Assembly (NCBI GenBank): GCA_050740255.1
Contig: JBOICV010000176.1
Location: forward strand, 1-64,000
DNA length: 64,000 nucleotides
Direction: 5' to 3'
Source: JBOICV01 sp050740255
Lineage (GTDB): Bacteria; Pseudomonadota; Gammaproteobacteria; Nevskiales; JBOICV01
Shown: piece by piece, positions 36,294 to 45,295 of the stretch
How the letters are laid out: each line of letters opens with the position of its first letter
Numbering within the stretch: the stretch's first letter is position 1
Translations under genes and position numbers: made by a program
Notes under the pieces: model-generated
Databases searched by the model: none
What the model was told of the DNA's origin: nothing
Seen by the model: only the letters and a program-made list of their open reading frames with translations

Positions 36294-37421
36294 ATGACCC
36301 AGACCCAGCCTCGCCCCAGCCCCCGTCCCAATATCCTCAAGACCGGCTTGCGCCGCGCGCTCAGCTCGCGCATTGCAGCGACGCTGACCTATCCCCACGG
36401 CGTGGACCGCTACCTGGCGCAGTTTGACCCAAACTGGTCGCTGCGCGAAGTACGCGCGGAGCTGACCGCGGTGCGCTACCAGACCGCCGGCAGCGTCACC
36501 CTGACGCTGCGCCCCAACAGCAACTGGCAGGGCTTCAAGGCCGGCCAGTATGTGCGCCTGACGGTCGAGATGGACGGCGTACGCCGCATGCGCTGCTACT
36601 CGCCCGCCAATTCGGTGCACGCCAAGGACGGCCTGATTGAACTGACCGCCAAGGCGCACGCCGGTGGTTTTGTTTCAAAGTTCCTGCGCGACGAGGCCCA
36701 GCCCGGCATGGTGGTGACCCTGTCGCGGGCCGACGGCCAGTTCGCGCTGCCGGCACAGCGGCCGGAACGCATCCTGCTGATCAGCCGCGGCAGCGGCATC
36801 ACGCCGGTGATGTCCATGCTGCGCACGCTGTGCGATGAGGGCCACCAGGGCCGCATCACCTTCCTGCACTACGCCAATGTGGCGCAGGATCAGATCTACG
36901 CAGCGGAGCTGGCCACGATTGCGCGCTGCTATCCCAACGTCGAGCTGCTGCGCTGCTACAACGGCCCCGGCGGCGAGCTTACGGGATTGTTCAGCCAGCA
37001 ACAGTTGCAGCAGGCCGTGCCGGACTACGCGCAGGCGCAGGCTTTTCTCTGCGGGCCGCCGGGGATGATGAAGGCGGTGCAGAAAGTCTGGGCCGACGCC
37101 GGCATCAGCGAGCGCCTGTTTCTCGAACATTTCACCGTCACACCCATCGTGCTGGCCGCCGGCAATGCCGAGGGTGAGGTGCGTTTTGCGCGCAGCGAAC
37201 GCCTGGCCAAGAACAGCGGCAACACGTTGCTGGATCAGGCCGAAGCTGCGGGCCTCAAGCCCGAAGCCGGTTGCCGCATGGGCATCTGCCATACCTGCAC
37301 CTGCCGCAAAACTTCCGGCACGGTGAAGAACCTCCAGACCGGCCAGCTCTCCAGCGAAGCCGACGAGGAGATCCAGATCTGCATCAGCGTGCCGGTCGGC
37401 ACCGTGACGCTCGACCTCTAA
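36294..37421 (+). CDS. desC: Ferredoxin reductase partner of a desaturase (DesC-like)
   Basis: 375 residues from the ATG at 36294. An FAD domain (FKAGQYVRLTVEMDGVRRMR, CYSPANS) and an NAD(P) domain (ILLISRGSGITPVMSMLRTL, AFLCGPPGMMKAVQKVW) precede a plant-type 2Fe-2S domain with CRMGICHTCTC and a later Cys in EEIQICISV. It passes electrons from NAD(P)H to the di-iron desaturase encoded next. The equivalent in Pseudomonas aeruginosa is DesC. A second copy lies at 39088-40203. Confidence 0.88.
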   Translation: MTQTQPRPSPRPNILKTGLRRALSSRIAATLTYPHGVDRYLAQFDPNWSLREVRAELTAVRYQTAGSVTLTLRPNSNWQGFKAGQYVRLTVEMDGVRRMRCYSPANSVHAKDGLIELTAKAHAGGFVSKFLRDEAQPGMVVTLSRADGQFALPAQRPERILLISRGSGITPVMSMLRTLCDEGHQGRITFLHYANVAQDQIYAAELATIARCYPNVELLRCYNGPGGELTGLFSQQQLQQAVPDYAQAQAFLCGPPGMMKAVQKVWADAGISERLFLEHFTVTPIVLAAGNAEGEVRFARSERLAKNSGNTLLDQAEAAGLKPEAGCRMGICHTCTCRKTSGTVKNLQTGQLSSEADEEIQICISVPVGTVTLDL

Positions 37422-37460
37422 ACCACGCACTAAACCTTGAATCACGAAACCGAATCCGCC

Positions 37461-38579
37461 ATGACATACCACGTCCCCCAACTCAGCCCCGAGCAGTTCG
37501 AAGCCTTTGGCAAGGAACTGGATGCGGTGCGCCAGCGCGTGCTCGCCGACCGCGGCGAGCGCGACGCCAACTACATCCGCAAGATCGTGAAGGCGCAGCG
37601 CCGGATCGAAGTCGGCGGCCGCGTGATGATGATGGTCCCGCCGGCCTGGCCGCTGGGCGTGGCCGCACTGTCCGTGTCGAAGATTCTCGACAACATGGAG
37701 ATCGGCCACAACATCATGCATGCCCAGTACGACTTCATGCAGGACCCGGCGTTCAACTCCAAGAAATTCGAATGGGACCACGCCTCCACCAGCAAGCAAT
37801 GGCTGCATTCGCACAACTATCTGCACCACACCTTCACCAACGTCCGCGGTGTCGATCGCGACATCGGTTACGGCGTGCTGCGCATGTCGGAAGCCCAGAA
37901 GTGGCACCCGTACTATCTGCTCAACCCGGTGTGGGCGTTCCTGCTGGCCACGTTCTTCGAGTACGGCATCTCCATGCACGACCTGGAAGTGGAGAAGGTC
38001 TGGAAGGGCAAAAAGTCGCGCGCTGAAATAGCCCAGTGGTTCCGTGACACCGCGGGCAAGCTGCGCAAGCAGTTGGTCAAGGACTACGTGCTGTTCCCGG
38101 TCGTGGCCGGCCCGATGGCGCCGCTTGTCCTGGCCGGCAATTTCGCGGCCAACCGCCTGCGCGACTACTGGACCTGGGGCATCATCTTCTGTGGCCACTT
38201 CCCCGAGGGCACGCAGGAGTTCTCCAAGGACTACATCAAGAACGAGACGCGCGGCCAGTGGTACTACCGGCAACTGCTGGGCTCGGCCAACATCGAGGGC
38301 GGCAAGCTGTTCCACATCATGAACGGCAACCTCAGCTTCCAGATAGAGCATCACCTGTTCCCTGATCTGCCGGCGCACCGCTACGCGGAGCTGTCGGTCG
38401 AGGTCAGGGAGATCTGTCAGCGCTACGGGCTGCCGTACAACTCCGGCTCGTTCGTCAAGCAGTTCGGCACCGTGGTGCGCAAAATCTTCCGGCTGTCGCT
38501 GCCCTCGCGGAAGGATTTCAAGCTGAAGGGGCGGACGGCAGCGAATGATGCGGCGCAGCCGCTGCCGATGGCGGCCTGA
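37461..38579 (+). CDS. desB: Membrane fatty acid desaturase (DesB-like)
   Basis: 372 residues with the three histidine boxes of FADS-like desaturases: HNIMHAQ, HSHNYLHHT and QIEHHLFP, plus an extra GHFPEGTQEF region. Hydrophobic helices lie between boxes one and two and near 230-270. The front-end-like QxxHH third box places it with the acyl-CoA/acyl-lipid desaturases rather than with the OLE1 type at 56.9 kb and 59.8 kb. It follows the reductase by 39 bases, as in desCB. The ATG at 37461 was chosen; the TTG at 37437 is less likely. Confidence 0.88.
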   Translation: MTYHVPQLSPEQFEAFGKELDAVRQRVLADRGERDANYIRKIVKAQRRIEVGGRVMMMVPPAWPLGVAALSVSKILDNMEIGHNIMHAQYDFMQDPAFNSKKFEWDHASTSKQWLHSHNYLHHTFTNVRGVDRDIGYGVLRMSEAQKWHPYYLLNPVWAFLLATFFEYGISMHDLEVEKVWKGKKSRAEIAQWFRDTAGKLRKQLVKDYVLFPVVAGPMAPLVLAGNFAANRLRDYWTWGIIFCGHFPEGTQEFSKDYIKNETRGQWYYRQLLGSANIEGGKLFHIMNGNLSFQIEHHLFPDLPAHRYAELSVEVREICQRYGLPYNSGSFVKQFGTVVRKIFRLSLPSRKDFKLKGRTAANDAAQPLPMAA

Positions 38580-38670
38580 GCGTCAGTTCGGCTCGGTCAT
38601 CGGCCGCATTTTCAAGTACAGTCTGCCGACGCCCCGTGAGACGGCGGCCGCGGCTGCCTGAGGATTGGAT

Positions 38671-39057
38671 ATGCGCACCACGCTAAGCCGGCTGGAAGCC
38701 ATCAAGGACCTGGTCCAGGAAGCGATAGACAAGGGCGCGACTTCGGTCGAGCAGATTCATCGCGCCATCGCAGACTTGCCGTTTGCGGCGCTGGAGCGGG
38801 GCGGCCTGCTGCGCGAGCCTAAGCCACGCGAAGTCGTGGGTCAAAGCATCGGCGTGGTGTATGACGCGATCCGCCGCGTGAACAGCGAGGTCGGCGGGCT
38901 CGTAACCGGCTTGTTCGAATCGCTGGACGATCATGCCGACGCCCAGACCACGCTGAGCCGCAAGCAATTGAGCGAGGCGCTGGATACCGCTTTCGATAAA
39001 GAAGCCGCCACGCTTGAGCCCAAAGGAAAAAAAGCCAACAAGCGCCGCAAGTCCTGA
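38671..39057 (+). CDS. Small unknown protein in the desaturase operon
   Basis: 128 residues, predicted helical with a basic tail (PKGKKANKRRKS). Recognisable stretches are ATSVEQIHRAIADLPFAALE, REVVGQSIGVVYDAIRRVNS and EVGGLVTGLFESLDDH. It has no membrane segment. It resembles a phasin-like or lipid-associated helical protein only in overall composition, and I cannot name a family. It sits between the two reductase-desaturase sets, so it may be tied to them. Confidence 0.6.
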   Translation: MRTTLSRLEAIKDLVQEAIDKGATSVEQIHRAIADLPFAALERGGLLREPKPREVVGQSIGVVYDAIRRVNSEVGGLVTGLFESLDDHADAQTTLSRKQLSEALDTAFDKEAATLEPKGKKANKRRKS

Positions 39058-39087
39058 GCGCATTGCGCTCTGAACGAGGAGGGGATC

Positions 39088-40203
39088 ATGCAGCCCAGTC
39101 CAATGGAATCGCCACGCTCGCTGTGGGGCCGGTTGACCGCGATCACGGATCTTTTTGCTTATCCGCTGCGAACCTCGCACTACGTCGAACTGGTCAACCC
39201 GCTGTGGACCACGCACAAACTGCAGGCGCGGGTGGTCAAGGTCTGGGACGAAACCAAGGACGCGCGCACGCTGACGCTCAAGCCCGGCCTGAACTGGCGC
39301 GGCCACCGCGCGGGGCAGCATGTGCGCGTGGGCATTCCGGTCGGCGGCATGCATTACACGCGCACCTACACGATCTCTTCACCGCCGGAGCGTGACGACG
39401 ACTGCTTTACCATCACCACGAAAGCGATTCTTGGCGGGCGCATCTCGCATCACATCGTGCGCCAGATCAAGGTGGGCGATTACCTGCCCATCGGTCTGCC
39501 GCAGGGCGATTTCTATCTGCCGGACGCACAGCCGGTGCAGCCGCTGTTCATCACCGCCGGCAGCGGCATCACGCCGGCGATGAGCATGCTGCGCAGCCTG
39601 ATCGCGCAGGAGCGCCTGCCGGATAGCGTGCACATCCACTACTCGCCGCATGAGTTCGACGTGATTTTCGGCCAGGAGCTGCGCCAGACGGCGCGCGAGC
39701 AGCCGCGCTACAAGCTGCACGAGATTCACACGCACGAGTACGGCGAGCTGAAGCAGACCAAGGGCTATTTCAACGACGAGCAGCTAAACCGTCTATGCCC
39801 GGACTGGCGCGAGCGCGAGGTCTATGCCTGCGGGCCGCCGGGCCTGCTGGCCGCGCTGGAGAAGCACTTCGAGCAGGCCGGACGTACGCGCCATCTGCAC
39901 ATCGAGCGCTTCCTCGCCAGCTTCGCCGAAGTGCCCAAGGACGCCGTCGGCGGCCGCGTGCGCTTCGCCAAGAGCAATATCGAAGCGCAGGCGGACCACA
40001 AGACGCCGCTGCTGCGTGTGGCCGAGGATGCCGGCATGAATCCGCCGCATGGCTGTCGCATGGGCATCTGCCACACCTGCAACACCACGCTGGTGTCCGG
40101 CTGCGTGCGCGACTTGCGTACCGGCAAGATTCTGAACGAGGCCGGCAGCATCGTGCAGACCTGCATCTGCGCCGCCGCCGGCGATTGCGCACTCGATCAG
40201 TAG
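39088..40203 (+). CDS. Second ferredoxin reductase of the desaturase cluster
   Basis: 371 residues with the same domain order as the desC-like gene: FAD domain (WRGHRAGQHVRVGIPVGGMH, YTRTYTISSPP), NAD(P) domain (LFITAGSGITPAMSMLRSLI, VYACGPPGLLAALEKHFEQA) and 2Fe-2S domain (CRMGICHTCNTTLVSGCV, ending QTCICAAAGDC). A GAGGAGGGG ribosome-binding site lies just upstream. It is a paralogue of 36294-37421 and serves the two desaturases that follow. Confidence 0.88.
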   Translation: MQPSPMESPRSLWGRLTAITDLFAYPLRTSHYVELVNPLWTTHKLQARVVKVWDETKDARTLTLKPGLNWRGHRAGQHVRVGIPVGGMHYTRTYTISSPPERDDDCFTITTKAILGGRISHHIVRQIKVGDYLPIGLPQGDFYLPDAQPVQPLFITAGSGITPAMSMLRSLIAQERLPDSVHIHYSPHEFDVIFGQELRQTAREQPRYKLHEIHTHEYGELKQTKGYFNDEQLNRLCPDWREREVYACGPPGLLAALEKHFEQAGRTRHLHIERFLASFAEVPKDAVGGRVRFAKSNIEAQADHKTPLLRVAEDAGMNPPHGCRMGICHTCNTTLVSGCVRDLRTGKILNEAGSIVQTCICAAAGDCALDQ

Positions 40204-40213
40204 AGATGAAGTC

Positions 40214-41371
40214 GTGACCACGAGATTCGGCGTAAACCTCAGCGACGCGCAGATCGAGGAATTCGGCCGCGAGGTGGATGCCATCCGCGACGAGGTTTTC
40301 GATAGCCGCGGCGAGCGCGACCGACAATACATCCTCAAAATCATCAGAACCCAGCGCGTACTGGCCTTGGGCGGGCGCGTGGTGATGTTCCTGAGCATCT
40401 GGCTGCTACCCGCCATCGGACTGCCTTACGCCGGCTGGCCGCAGTTGCTGGCCGTGCTCGGTCTGGGCGCGGCGCTGCTGGGTCTGGCCAAGATCATCGA
40501 GAACATGGAGATCGGCCACAACGTCATGCACGCGCAATGGGACTGGATGAAGGACCCGGAAATCCAGTCCAGCACCTGGGAGTGGGACAACGTCTGTCGC
40601 TCCGACCAGTGGATGCACAGCCATAACGTCGTGCATCACACCTGGACCAACGTCATCGGCAAGGATCCGGACGTGGGCTACGGCGTGCTGCGCGTGAGCA
40701 CTGCGCAGCGCTGGCGGCCCAAGTTCCTGGCGCAGCCGCTCGTCAATATCCTGCTATGTCTGTTCTTCCAGTGGGGCGTCGGCGCGCACGACATCTTGTT
40801 CGCGCACAAGACCGGCGCCGGTTCGAAAAAGGTCCTGCTGCGGCGCTTCGCGTGGAAGGCTTGGCGACAGGTGCAGAAAGACTATCTGCTGTGGCCGGCC
40901 TTCGGCGCGCTGCTGACCGCGCTGGCCTGCTGGGCGATGGGCAAGGATGCCAGCACCGCAGCGCTGCCAGCCCTGGGCCTGCTGGTGGCCGGCAGTTTCA
41001 TCGCCAATACGCTGCGCAACGTCTGGACCAACGTCATCATTTTCTGCGGGCACTTTCCGCAGGGGGTTCATCACTTCCGCAAGAAGGACGTCGAGGGCGA
41101 AACCCGTGCGCAGTGGTATGTGCGGCAGTTGCTGGGCTCCTGCAATATCGGCGGCGGCAAGCTCTTTCACATCCTCTCCGGGAATCTGAGCCACCAGATC
41201 GAACACCACCTGTACCCGGACATGTGCAGCAACCGCTATCCGGAGGTCGCGCCGCGTATCCGCGCGCTGGCGTCCCGCTACGGCCTGCCGTACAACACCG
41301 GCTCGCTGGCCCGGCAGTACGGCACGACCACCTGGACTATCTGGCGGCTGGCGTTTCCGGGCGGCGGCTGA
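40214..41371 (+). CDS. Membrane fatty acid desaturase, second
   Basis: 385 residues starting at the GTG at 40214. Histidine boxes: HNVMHAQWDWM, HSHNVVHHTWTN and QIEHHLYP. Two hydrophobic hairpins lie near 55-95 (VVMFLSIWLLPAIGL, LLAVLGLGAALLGLAKII) and 215-270. It is a closer relative of the next gene than of the desB-like gene, which suggests one duplication inside this operon. It starts ten bases after the reductase. Confidence 0.88.
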   Translation: MTTRFGVNLSDAQIEEFGREVDAIRDEVFDSRGERDRQYILKIIRTQRVLALGGRVVMFLSIWLLPAIGLPYAGWPQLLAVLGLGAALLGLAKIIENMEIGHNVMHAQWDWMKDPEIQSSTWEWDNVCRSDQWMHSHNVVHHTWTNVIGKDPDVGYGVLRVSTAQRWRPKFLAQPLVNILLCLFFQWGVGAHDILFAHKTGAGSKKVLLRRFAWKAWRQVQKDYLLWPAFGALLTALACWAMGKDASTAALPALGLLVAGSFIANTLRNVWTNVIIFCGHFPQGVHHFRKKDVEGETRAQWYVRQLLGSCNIGGGKLFHILSGNLSHQIEHHLYPDMCSNRYPEVAPRIRALASRYGLPYNTGSLARQYGTTTWTIWRLAFPGGG

Positions 41372-41409
41372 CGCGTAACTGAACGAATTGGATTTGTGAG
41401 GCAAAAATC

Positions 41410-42600
41410 ATGACCGCCGCAAGACTTCCCGCCAAATTACCAGTGGGGCTCACCGAAGCCCAGATCGAGGAGTTCGGCCGCGAGCTGGACGCGATCCGCG
41501 ACGAGGTAATGGATTCGCGCGGCGAGCGCGACCGCGCCTATATCCTGAAGGTGATCAAGACCCAGCGCAGCCTGGCGGTGATCGGCCGCTTCATCATCTA
41601 CGGCGGGTTGTTCCTGCTGCCGGCCTGGGGTCATGCGCTCGCCGGATGGGCGAGCAGCCTTTCGGTGATCGGGCTGGGCACCGCGATGCTGGGCATCGCC
41701 AAGATTCTGGAGAATATGGAGATCGCCCACAACATCCTGCACGCGCAATGGGACTGGATGAAGGACCCCGAAATCCAGTCGAACACCTGGGAGTGGGACA
41801 CGATGTCGCCTTCCGATCGCTGGATGCACTCGCACAACGTCGTGCATCACACCTGGACCAATGTGCTGGAGAAGGACCTGGATGTCGGCTACGGCATCAT
41901 GCGCGTCACGCCGATGCAGAAGTGGCACCCCTTTTACCTGCTGCAACCCCTGTTCTTCATCACGCTCATGCTGTTCTTCGAAGAGGGCGTCGCCCTGCAT
42001 GAACAGGCGATAGACGATCACATGAAGGGCAAGAAGACGCTGAAGGAAATCCTGCCGACCCTGCGCCATATCGGCCGCAAGGTGCGCGGGCAGGTGCTCA
42101 AGGACTACGTGATGTGGCCCGGCGCCGCCCTGCTGGTCAGCATTCCGATCTCGTTTTACGTGCCTGCTTCACCCTGGCTGGCGTTCGGGCTGGTGGCGGG
42201 CGCGAATGCGGTCGCCAACATCATGCGCAATATCTGGGCCTTCATGATCATCTTCTGCGGCCACTTCCCGGCCGGCGTGCACAACTTCACGCAAGATCAG
42301 GTTGAAGGCGAAACCCGCGCGCGCTGGTATCAGCGCCAGTTGCTGGGCTCCTGCAACATCGGCGGCGGAAAACTATTCCATGTGCTGTCCGGAAATCTGA
42401 GCCACCAGATCGAGCATCACCTGTTTCCGGACATGTGCAGCAACCGTTATCCTGAGGTGGCGCCGCGGGTGCGCGCGCTGGCCGCCCGCTACGGCTTGCC
42501 TTACAACACCGGTTCACTCACGCGGCAGTTCGGCACCACCTGGCTGAAAAATCTGCGACTGGCGTTTCCGGGCGGCGAGCTCCAACCGACGCCTGCCTGA
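41410..42600 (+). CDS. Membrane fatty acid desaturase, third
   Basis: 396 residues with boxes HNILHAQWDWM, HSHNVVHHTWTN and QIEHHLFP. The N-terminal block QIEEFGRELDAIRDEVMDSR is shared with the second desaturase (QIEEFGREVDAIRDEVFDSR), as is GSCNIGGGKLFHVLSGNLSH. The close similarity marks a tandem duplication. Differences in chain length or double-bond position are possible but cannot be read from sequence. Confidence 0.88.
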   Translation: MTAARLPAKLPVGLTEAQIEEFGRELDAIRDEVMDSRGERDRAYILKVIKTQRSLAVIGRFIIYGGLFLLPAWGHALAGWASSLSVIGLGTAMLGIAKILENMEIAHNILHAQWDWMKDPEIQSNTWEWDTMSPSDRWMHSHNVVHHTWTNVLEKDLDVGYGIMRVTPMQKWHPFYLLQPLFFITLMLFFEEGVALHEQAIDDHMKGKKTLKEILPTLRHIGRKVRGQVLKDYVMWPGAALLVSIPISFYVPASPWLAFGLVAGANAVANIMRNIWAFMIIFCGHFPAGVHNFTQDQVEGETRARWYQRQLLGSCNIGGGKLFHVLSGNLSHQIEHHLFPDMCSNRYPEVAPRVRALAARYGLPYNTGSLTRQFGTTWLKNLRLAFPGGELQPTPA

Positions 42601-42663
42601 ACCGTCCTACGAGGCGGTGGAATCACCGCAGGCTTCCCCAGGCTTTGTGTATCATGCAGGCCC

Positions 42664-43338
42664 ATGCCTGGGCCCAAAGATCTGCTCGCCAACAATCGCA
42701 AGTGGGCTACACAGCGACGCGCGGCAAATCCTGAATTTTTCGCGCGGCTGGCGCAGGCCCAGCAACCGGACTATTTATGGATCGGCTGCTCGGATGCAAG
42801 GGTGCCGGCCAACGAATTAATCGGCCTGCCGCCCGGCGAAGTGTTCGTGCAGCGTAATCTTGGCAACCAGTTCTTTCCGCACGACTTCAACGCGGTGGCG
42901 GTGTTGCAGTTCGCGGTGGAGGTACTCAAAGTGCGGCATGTGATCGTCTGCGGCCACTACGGCTGCGGCGCGGTCAACGCGGCCATGCATCACGCCGCGC
43001 CGGGCCGCGGACTGGACGCCGTCAAACGCTGGATCACCGACATCCGCCGCACCCGCATGCGCTCGCGCAAGGAATTGCTGCGCCTGGATCCCGCCGCCTG
43101 CCGGGACCGGCTGTGCGAGCTGAACGTGATTCAGCAGGTGGAGTACTTGCGCGCCTCGCCCGCCGTACGTGGCGCTTGGGCGCGTGGACAGAAGCTGTCC
43201 GTGCACGGCTGGATTTATCATCTGGAAGACGGTCTGCTGCAAGACTTGAGCGTGACCGTGAGCGGGCTCAAGGACAAGCCGCTGCGTTTCGCGCGCGAGG
43301 CAAAAACCGAAGCACCGCTCCGCCGGCGAGCGAAATAG
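42664..43338 (+). CDS. can: Beta-class carbonic anhydrase
   Basis: 224 residues. The zinc ligands are the Cys in WIGCSDARVPANELIG (with the Asp-Arg dyad) and the His and Cys in VIVCGHYGCGAVNAAMHH. QRNLGNQFFPHDFNAVAVLQ and IYHLEDGLLQDLSV are typical of the Can type. It interconverts CO2 and bicarbonate and supplies bicarbonate for, among others, acetyl-CoA carboxylase. It lies downstream of the desaturases with a 63-base gap. Confidence 0.93.
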   Translation: MPGPKDLLANNRKWATQRRAANPEFFARLAQAQQPDYLWIGCSDARVPANELIGLPPGEVFVQRNLGNQFFPHDFNAVAVLQFAVEVLKVRHVIVCGHYGCGAVNAAMHHAAPGRGLDAVKRWITDIRRTRMRSRKELLRLDPAACRDRLCELNVIQQVEYLRASPAVRGAWARGQKLSVHGWIYHLEDGLLQDLSVTVSGLKDKPLRFAREAKTEAPLRRRAK

Positions 43339-43354
43339 GCGTTGAGGGATGCCC

Positions 43355-43415
43355 GTTCCCCCTAGAGGGGGAAGTCCCACCCCCACCCTGACCCCCCCCT
43401 CAAGGGGGAGGGAAC
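43355..43415. repeat. G/C hairpin repeat between convergent genes
   Basis: TTCCCCCTAGAGGGGGAA (about 43356-43373) forms a near-perfect palindrome; CCCCCCCTCAAGGGGGAGGG follows. It is the same loose family as 55425-55494. It lies between the convergent carbonic anhydrase and crotonase genes and may serve as a transcript end. Confidence 0.55.
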
Positions 43416-44198
43416 TTACTTCCCGGAGAATTTGCCCGGCCGGCGCTCCATGAAAGCGCGCAAGCCCTCCTGCATATCTTCGGATTTCATCAGCGGAATC
43501 AGATCGGGCAGCAGCCGCGCAAAGGCGGCATCTTCGCCCTGCCGGCGTACCAGGCGCGCGGATTTCAGCGTCGCGTAAACGCCGAGCGGCGCCTGCGCGG
43601 CGATGGTCTGGGCGATTTGTAACGCGCGTTCCAGTTGCTTACCCGGCTCCACCACTTCCTGCACCAGTCCCAGGCGCAGCGCTTCGGCCGCGTTGATTTC
43701 ATCTGCCGTCAGCAGATAACGCATGGCATTGCCCCAGCCGACTTCCTGAATCAGCCGCACGGTAGCGCCGCCGACGGGATAAATGCCGCGCTTGACCTCA
43801 ATCTGGCCGAAGCGGGTATCAGACGCGGCGACGCGGATGTCGGTGGCGAGCAGCAGTTCAATGCCCAGCGTCAGACAGAGGCCTTGCACGGCCATGACCA
43901 GCGGCTTGCTGACGCGCCTGGCATCGTCGGCGCCGAGGGGATCGAGCCCGCCCGGCGGCGGATCGGGGAATTTCCCCGCGGAAAACGTCGCCGCCCATTT
44001 CGGCAGGTCGAGGCCGCCGGTGAAATGATCGCCGTGCGCGAACAACAAGCCGCAGCGCAGGTTCTGATCCTGCTCAAGCTGGCCGTAGGCCGCGCCGAGC
44101 TCCTGATACATCTCCAGATCGAAGGCGTTGCGCTTTTCGGGCCGGTTGAGGCCGATCAGCAGGACTTGACCACGGACTTCAGTAGTAACTTTGCTCAT
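43416..44198 (-). CDS. Crotonase-family enoyl-CoA hydratase/isomerase
   Basis: 260 residues from the ATG at 44198. The crotonase core is present: VLLIGLNRPEKRNAFDLEMY, LLFAHGDHFTGGLDLPKW (oxyanion hole), RVSKPLVMAVQGLCLTLGIE, LLLATDIRVAASDTRFGQIE, and EVKRGIYPVGGATVRLIQEV. The usual catalytic Glu positions cannot be fully assigned without alignment, so hydratase or isomerase activity is open. It is the last gene of a minus-strand operon with the SMP-30 protein and hydroxyacid oxidase. Confidence 0.88.
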   Translation of the reverse strand: MSKVTTEVRGQVLLIGLNRPEKRNAFDLEMYQELGAAYGQLEQDQNLRCGLLFAHGDHFTGGLDLPKWAATFSAGKFPDPPPGGLDPLGADDARRVSKPLVMAVQGLCLTLGIELLLATDIRVAASDTRFGQIEVKRGIYPVGGATVRLIQEVGWGNAMRYLLTADEINAAEALRLGLVQEVVEPGKQLERALQIAQTIAAQAPLGVYATLKSARLVRRQGEDAAFARLLPDLIPLMKSEDMQEGLRAFMERRPGKFSGK

Positions 44199-44205
44199 TG
44201 ATTTT

Positions 44206-45282
44206 TTACCTCGCTGGAATGGGTAGACGCGCAAACGCCGGCGCCGTCAGGCTGCCGAGATACAGGTATTCGCCGTAAGGCTCGGCGCTGGTGATGGGCG
44301 CGAAGGCGTCATGCGACGCGTCCTGCAGGTTGTGAATGACCTTGCCCTCGCTGTCGAGCGCGAGCACGAAGGCGTGATGCACTGGCTTGGGCTGCAGCAC
44401 TTTGGGCAGGCGCATCATCAGCTTGCGGAGCCACGGCTTGTCGGCGGCGACATCGATCGCCGGATTGCGCGGTGTTACCAGCGCGAGCCAGAAGTTGCCG
44501 CGCTCGTCCCCGGTGATGCCATCCGGCAGACCCGGCAGGTTGGCGAAGAATACGTCGAAGCTGCCGGCCGGCTCCCCCTTCAGCCAGTAACGCAGCACAT
44601 TGTAGCTGCCGGTTTGATTGACCAGCACGAAGCTTTCGTCAGCAGCGAGCGCGACGCCATTCGCGAATTGCATCCCGGCAAGCAACACACTCGTGTTGCC
44701 GCTAGCCGGATCGTACTTCAGCAAGCGGCCGTGGCCGCCATGCTCGAGAATGTCGTCCACTCCGACATGCGGGTGATAGCCGAACTTGCTCGATGCGTCC
44801 GAAAAATAAATCATGCCGTCGCCGGCGACTTCGACGTCGTCGGCGAACTTGATCGGAACGCCCTCCGCTTCGGTCGCCAGCACCTTGAGCTGGCCGTCCG
44901 GCGCGATGGACAAGAGCCCGCGCACTGCATCCGCCACGATTAAATTCCCCTGCGCATCGAAGTCCAGGCCGAGCGGGCGGCCGCCGGTGTTGACGATGAC
45001 CTGCGGGTTGCCGCCGTTGACGTCAAAGCGCACCAGCCGGCCGTCCTTGTAGCCGACATAAATCTGCCCCTGCGCATCTAGCGCAACGTCCTCCGGACCG
45101 ACGCCGGCATCCACACCCAAACGTTCTACCTTGGTCAAGGCGTCATTGACTGCATAAGGCCCGGCCAAAGCCGGCGCGGGTGGTGGTGTCCAGGCCACCG
45201 GTTCGATTGGCACCGGCCAGAAAAACAGGTAGGCGAGGGCGGCGATGACGACCGCGCCGATCAGCAGCAATATGTTGCGCAT
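44206..45282 (-). CDS. SMP-30/strictosidine-synthase-like beta-propeller protein
   Basis: 358 residues from the ATG at 45282. An N-terminal membrane anchor (LLLIGAVVIAALAYLFFWPV) is followed by a six-bladed propeller: VGPEDVALDAQGQIYVGYKD, GRPLGLDFDAQGNLIVADAV, IKFADDVEVAGDGMIYFSDA, GMQFANGVALAADESFVLVN, NLPGLPDGITGDERGNFWLA. This fits the strictosidine-synthase/paraoxonase-like hydrolases, exposed to the periplasm. Lactonase or esterase activity is a guess. The gene ends seven bases before the crotonase start. Confidence 0.85.
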   Translation of the reverse strand: MRNILLLIGAVVIAALAYLFFWPVPIEPVAWTPPPAPALAGPYAVNDALTKVERLGVDAGVGPEDVALDAQGQIYVGYKDGRLVRFDVNGGNPQVIVNTGGRPLGLDFDAQGNLIVADAVRGLLSIAPDGQLKVLATEAEGVPIKFADDVEVAGDGMIYFSDASSKFGYHPHVGVDDILEHGGHGRLLKYDPASGNTSVLLAGMQFANGVALAADESFVLVNQTGSYNVLRYWLKGEPAGSFDVFFANLPGLPDGITGDERGNFWLALVTPRNPAIDVAADKPWLRKLMMRLPKVLQPKPVHHAFVLALDSEGKVIHNLQDASHDAFAPITSAEPYGEYLYLGSLTAPAFARLPIPAR

Positions 45283-45295
45283 GGGTTCTTCGACT

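Noticed and set aside
36675..38378. 567-codon open frame antisense to the desC-desB genes
   Set aside because: It lies entirely opposite two well-supported genes and has His/Val/Gln-rich composition typical of the antisense frame in GC-rich DNA; no family resemblance.
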